Of a stretch of 15,591 bases of DNA, positions 14,028 to 15,591 are shown one piece after another; within the stretch, counting starts at the first letter, position 1; the number at the start of each line of letters is the position of its first letter. A program made the translations under genes and the position numbers. The stretch is from an uncultured bacterium. Lineage in GTDB: Bacteria > Acidobacteriota > UBA890. Location of the stretch: NCBI GenBank assembly GCA_937922775.1, contig CALAKE010000181.1:1-15591 (forward strand), given 5' to 3'. The notes beneath the pieces are model-generated. The model did not search any database, was not told the DNA's origin, and saw only the letters and a list, made by a program, of their open reading frames with translations.

Positions 14028-14435
14028 CTAGGCCCCCACGTGCACCAAGACCGTCCGGCTCCGCGCCCGGCGGCGGTGCTCCCACAAGAAGATCCCCTGC
14101 CAGGTTCCCAGCGCCAACTCGCCGTTCACGATCGGAATGCCCAGGGAGGTCGAAGTGAGCGCCGCCTTGATGTGGGATGGCATATCGTCCGGCCCTTCCA
14201 TGGTGTGAGTGAAATGAGGGTCGTTCTCCGGCACGTGCCGATTGAGCCAATCCTCGAGATCGTGCCGGGCCGACGGGTCGGCGTTTTCCTGAATCGTCAG
14301 GCTGGCGGAGGTGTGCTTCATGAAGACCGTGCACAGGCCTTCACGCTGTCCGCTCGCCCGAACGACCGCAGCAATCTGACGCGTGATTTCGTGCAATCCC
14401 TGCCCCGAAACTGCGATCGACAGGCTCTCGATCAT
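14028..14435 (-). CDS. yjbQ: YjbQ/UPF0047 family protein
   Basis: A 135-residue protein that fits the family length (about 130-140). The frame is open up to 14663, but the ATG at 14433-14435 matches the family N-terminus (MIESLSIAV) and has AGGAA 9 bases upstream. Conserved features are HTSASLTIQENAD (41-53), the histidines 74, 77 and 88, and the UPF0047 signature running from STSLGIPIVNGELALGTWQG into IFLWEH. Proteins of this family have weak thiamin-phosphate-synthase activity in vitro, which gave the 'secondary thiamine-phosphate synthase' label; the true role is unsettled. The conserved histidines probably bind a metal. It converges with the DUF819 gene; the 64 bases between carry no clear terminator. 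It is read divergently from the small gene at 14644. Confidence 0.93.
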   Translation of the reverse strand: MIESLSIAVSGQGLHEITRQIAAVVRASGQREGLCTVFMKHTSASLTIQENADPSARHDLEDWLNRHVPENDPHFTHTMEGPDDMPSHIKAALTSTSLGIPIVNGELALGTWQGIFLWEHRRRARSRTVLVHVGA

Positions 14436-14643
14436 CGTGTGCGTTCCTCTCTGTTTCGTGGCACCAATGGGCTCCGGAGAGATAGGATGATGCCTCGCCG
14501 CCGCTCTCAACAGGTTATCGCGGGCGGGCCGCCGAAGCCCACTGCCGCGCCACGTTGTTGAGATTCGGTGCCCTCCTTCGCTAAGCTCTTCTCGCTCGGG
14601 GATCCCCGAGACAGGGAAGAACCAGAAGCAGTCGGCGAGAACT

Positions 14644-14994
14644 ATGACTCTGGAACAAGCCAACTACCTGACCAGCGGCCTTCGCATGCTGGTTACTGAT
14701 GACGGACTGGCCCGGCATGGCCTGTCGAGCGAATGGACTCGCGGCACGTACGTCTCGCAGTTCGACAGTCCGGTCCATGGTCGCATGGTGATCGTCGATC
14801 TCGACGACGATGGCGCCTTCGGCTTCCATCTCGGAGAGATCGACCTGCTCACCGATCGCCGGAGCCGTGTATCTGACTCGCCGGTCGAGGCGGCCAACCC
14901 TCCGGCCCCAGATGTGGAACCGTCGACCGAACCCACCGACCCGTCGGGCGATTTCGCGGGGCCAACGGCCGACGCCGACACACCGGGCGAATAG
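14644..14994 (+). CDS. Small acidic hypothetical protein (116 aa)
   Basis: I do not recognise it. Residues 1-70 look folded and beta-rich (TRGTYVSQFDSPVHGRMVIV, DLDDDGAFGFHLGEIDLLTD). Residues 75-116 are a disordered tail of Pro, Asp, Thr and Ala. There is no signal peptide or membrane segment, so it is probably cytoplasmic. Only a weak GCGAGAA precedes the ATG. It lies 208 bases from yjbQ, read the other way. The acidic, low-arginine composition in a GC-rich window argues for a real gene, since the opposite strand gives arginine/serine-rich shadows. A strong inverted repeat follows at 15040-15071 and may end its transcript. Confidence 0.6.
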   Translation: MTLEQANYLTSGLRMLVTDDGLARHGLSSEWTRGTYVSQFDSPVHGRMVIVDLDDDGAFGFHLGEIDLLTDRRSRVSDSPVEAANPPAPDVEPSTEPTDPSGDFAGPTADADTPGE

Positions 14995-15039
14995 TCTCCG
15001 GCCACTCGATGCGGCGCACGGCTCCGCCGATCGTGAAGA

Positions 15040-15071
15040 GGCCCCGGCAGTCCGAATGAACCGCCGGGGCC
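15040..15071. terminator. GC-rich stem-loop downstream of the small acidic gene
   Basis: GGCCCCGGC (15040-15048) and GCCGGGGCC (15063-15071) form a perfect 9-base stem with a 14-base loop, 46 bases after the stop of the gene at 14644. There is no T-run on either strand, so it is not a canonical intrinsic terminator; it may still stall polymerase or protect the 3' end of the message. Confidence 0.5.
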
Positions 15072-15083
15072 CCCCTCGATGCC

Positions 15084-15159
15084 CAGAACTAGGGGTAACG
15101 TCCGGGCACCGGATTCCTGCACCCCCCGCCATGGCCACGGCAGAGGCCGCCTAGTTCTG
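15084..15159. repeat. 10-bp inverted repeat in the intergenic gap
   Basis: CAGAACTAGG (15084-15093) and CCTAGTTCTG (15150-15159) are exact inverted copies 56 bases apart. They lie next to the GC-rich stem in the 185-base gap between the small acidic gene and the 3' end of the gene at 15180. Possible readings are a structured RNA, the ends of a small dispersed element, or chance. Confidence 0.5.
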
Positions 15160-15179
15160 CGACCTCAGAGCTTCCTCTT

Positions 15180-15590
15180 CTAGTAGCCAGCCGCGGGGAT
15201 GTAGCTGAGGTCGGGCCTCAGGCGAGCCATCCAGCTATCAATCTTCACGACGGAATCCGAGATCGCCTGCATGATGGAGTCGGCTTCGAAGCGCCCGTAG
15301 GCCTCCTCCATGACGGCTGGGAACGCGGTATCCGGCTGTGCCATGGAGGCCCAGCTATCGTGATACACCGCCAGCGTGTAGACGGGGCCGGTACCGCCGT
15401 TCAGCAACGTTGACCAGGAGTAGTAGGAAGGCCACTCGTGCTTGGTGAGGGCCTTGTTGATCTTGGCAATCGCGTTGGTCCAGTTTTGTGCCTGGTCGTA
15501 CTTCACGTAGTAGTGGAAGACCTGCACCATGCGAAAGTCATAGTCCTCGCCCGGCGGTTTGCTGAAGTCAGGCAGGCTCTCCGTGATGAC
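15180..15590 (-). CDS. Unrecognised protein, C-terminal 136 residues (5' end outside window)
   Basis: The frame is open from the right edge (phase starts at 15590) to TAG at 15180-15182. Although an ATG lies at 15528-15530, the codons before it (VITESLPDFSKPPGEDYDFR) read as normal protein, so the gene continues beyond the window. The visible part is rich in aromatics: MVQVFHYYVKYDQAQNWTNA, a helical segment AIAKINKALTKHEW, then TGPVYTLAVYHDSWASMAQP and a C-terminal helix ending SYIPAAGY. The strand-helix-strand order with FHYYVK and YTLAVYHDSW resembles a dimeric ferredoxin-like (NIPSNAP or ABM-like) fold, a pattern guess only. No membrane segment is visible in this part. No function is proposed. 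Confidence 0.75.
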   Translation of the reverse strand, partial: VITESLPDFSKPPGEDYDFRMVQVFHYYVKYDQAQNWTNAIAKINKALTKHEWPSYYSWSTLLNGGTGPVYTLAVYHDSWASMAQPDTAFPAVMEEAYGRFEADSIMQAISDSVVKIDSWMARLRPDLSYIPAAGY

Positions 15591-15591
15591 G

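Overview
The window is a GC-rich chromosomal stretch from a Gram-negative bacterium. The Gram-negative call rests on an Omp85/BamA-type outer-membrane barrel with a periplasmic partner and a probable lipoprotein. An 820-residue MacB/FtsX permease of the duplicated orphan (ADOP) type and a consensus sigma-54 promoter would fit Acidobacteriota or a relative, but related genes occur in Gemmatimonadota and Pseudomonadota, so the phylum is not settled. I see no rRNA, tRNA, CRISPR array, insertion sequence or phage module. It reads as ordinary chromosome with several short, probably co-transcribed gene sets.

Layout. 1-155: 3' end of an amidase-signature enzyme. 148-1265 (minus): an exported SAM-methyltransferase-like protein followed by a 98-residue holin-like membrane protein. 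1433-3545 (plus): a secreted LolA-like protein and a one-POTRA Omp85 barrel, one base apart. 3583-4818 (plus): a GT4 glycosyltransferase of the DUF3524/QTMAN type (tRNA-queuosine mannosyltransferase), starting at TTG. 4803-6217 (minus, converging on the glycosyltransferase): a 131-residue membrane protein, a 51-residue membrane protein and a FabG-like short-chain dehydrogenase. 6575-7621 (plus): a three-domain regulator (winged helix, GHKL ATPase, STAS-like DUF4325) behind a strong sigma-70 promoter. 7837-10409: a sigma-54 promoter, a hairpin leader and the ADOP permease. 10419-11042: an alpha/beta hydrolase with no canonical start codon. 11192-12680: a HAD hydrolase and a TVP38/DedA-type membrane protein. 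12791-13963: a DUF819 transporter-like protein. 14028-14435 (minus): YjbQ/UPF0047. 14644-14994 (plus): a small acidic hypothetical protein. 15180-15590 (minus): an unrecognised gene cut by the window end.

Much of the window concerns the cell envelope: Omp85 pair, exported methyltransferase, ADOP permease, VTT protein, DUF819 protein and three small membrane proteins. The best second-look items are regulatory or structural: the sigma-54 promoter, upstream dyad and leader stem of the permease; the 43-bp tandem duplication whose junction makes the regulator's stop codon; the start-less hydrolase; the 51-residue ORF easily missed by gene callers; and two inverted repeats at 15040-15159. I did not find a clear new multi-gene system.
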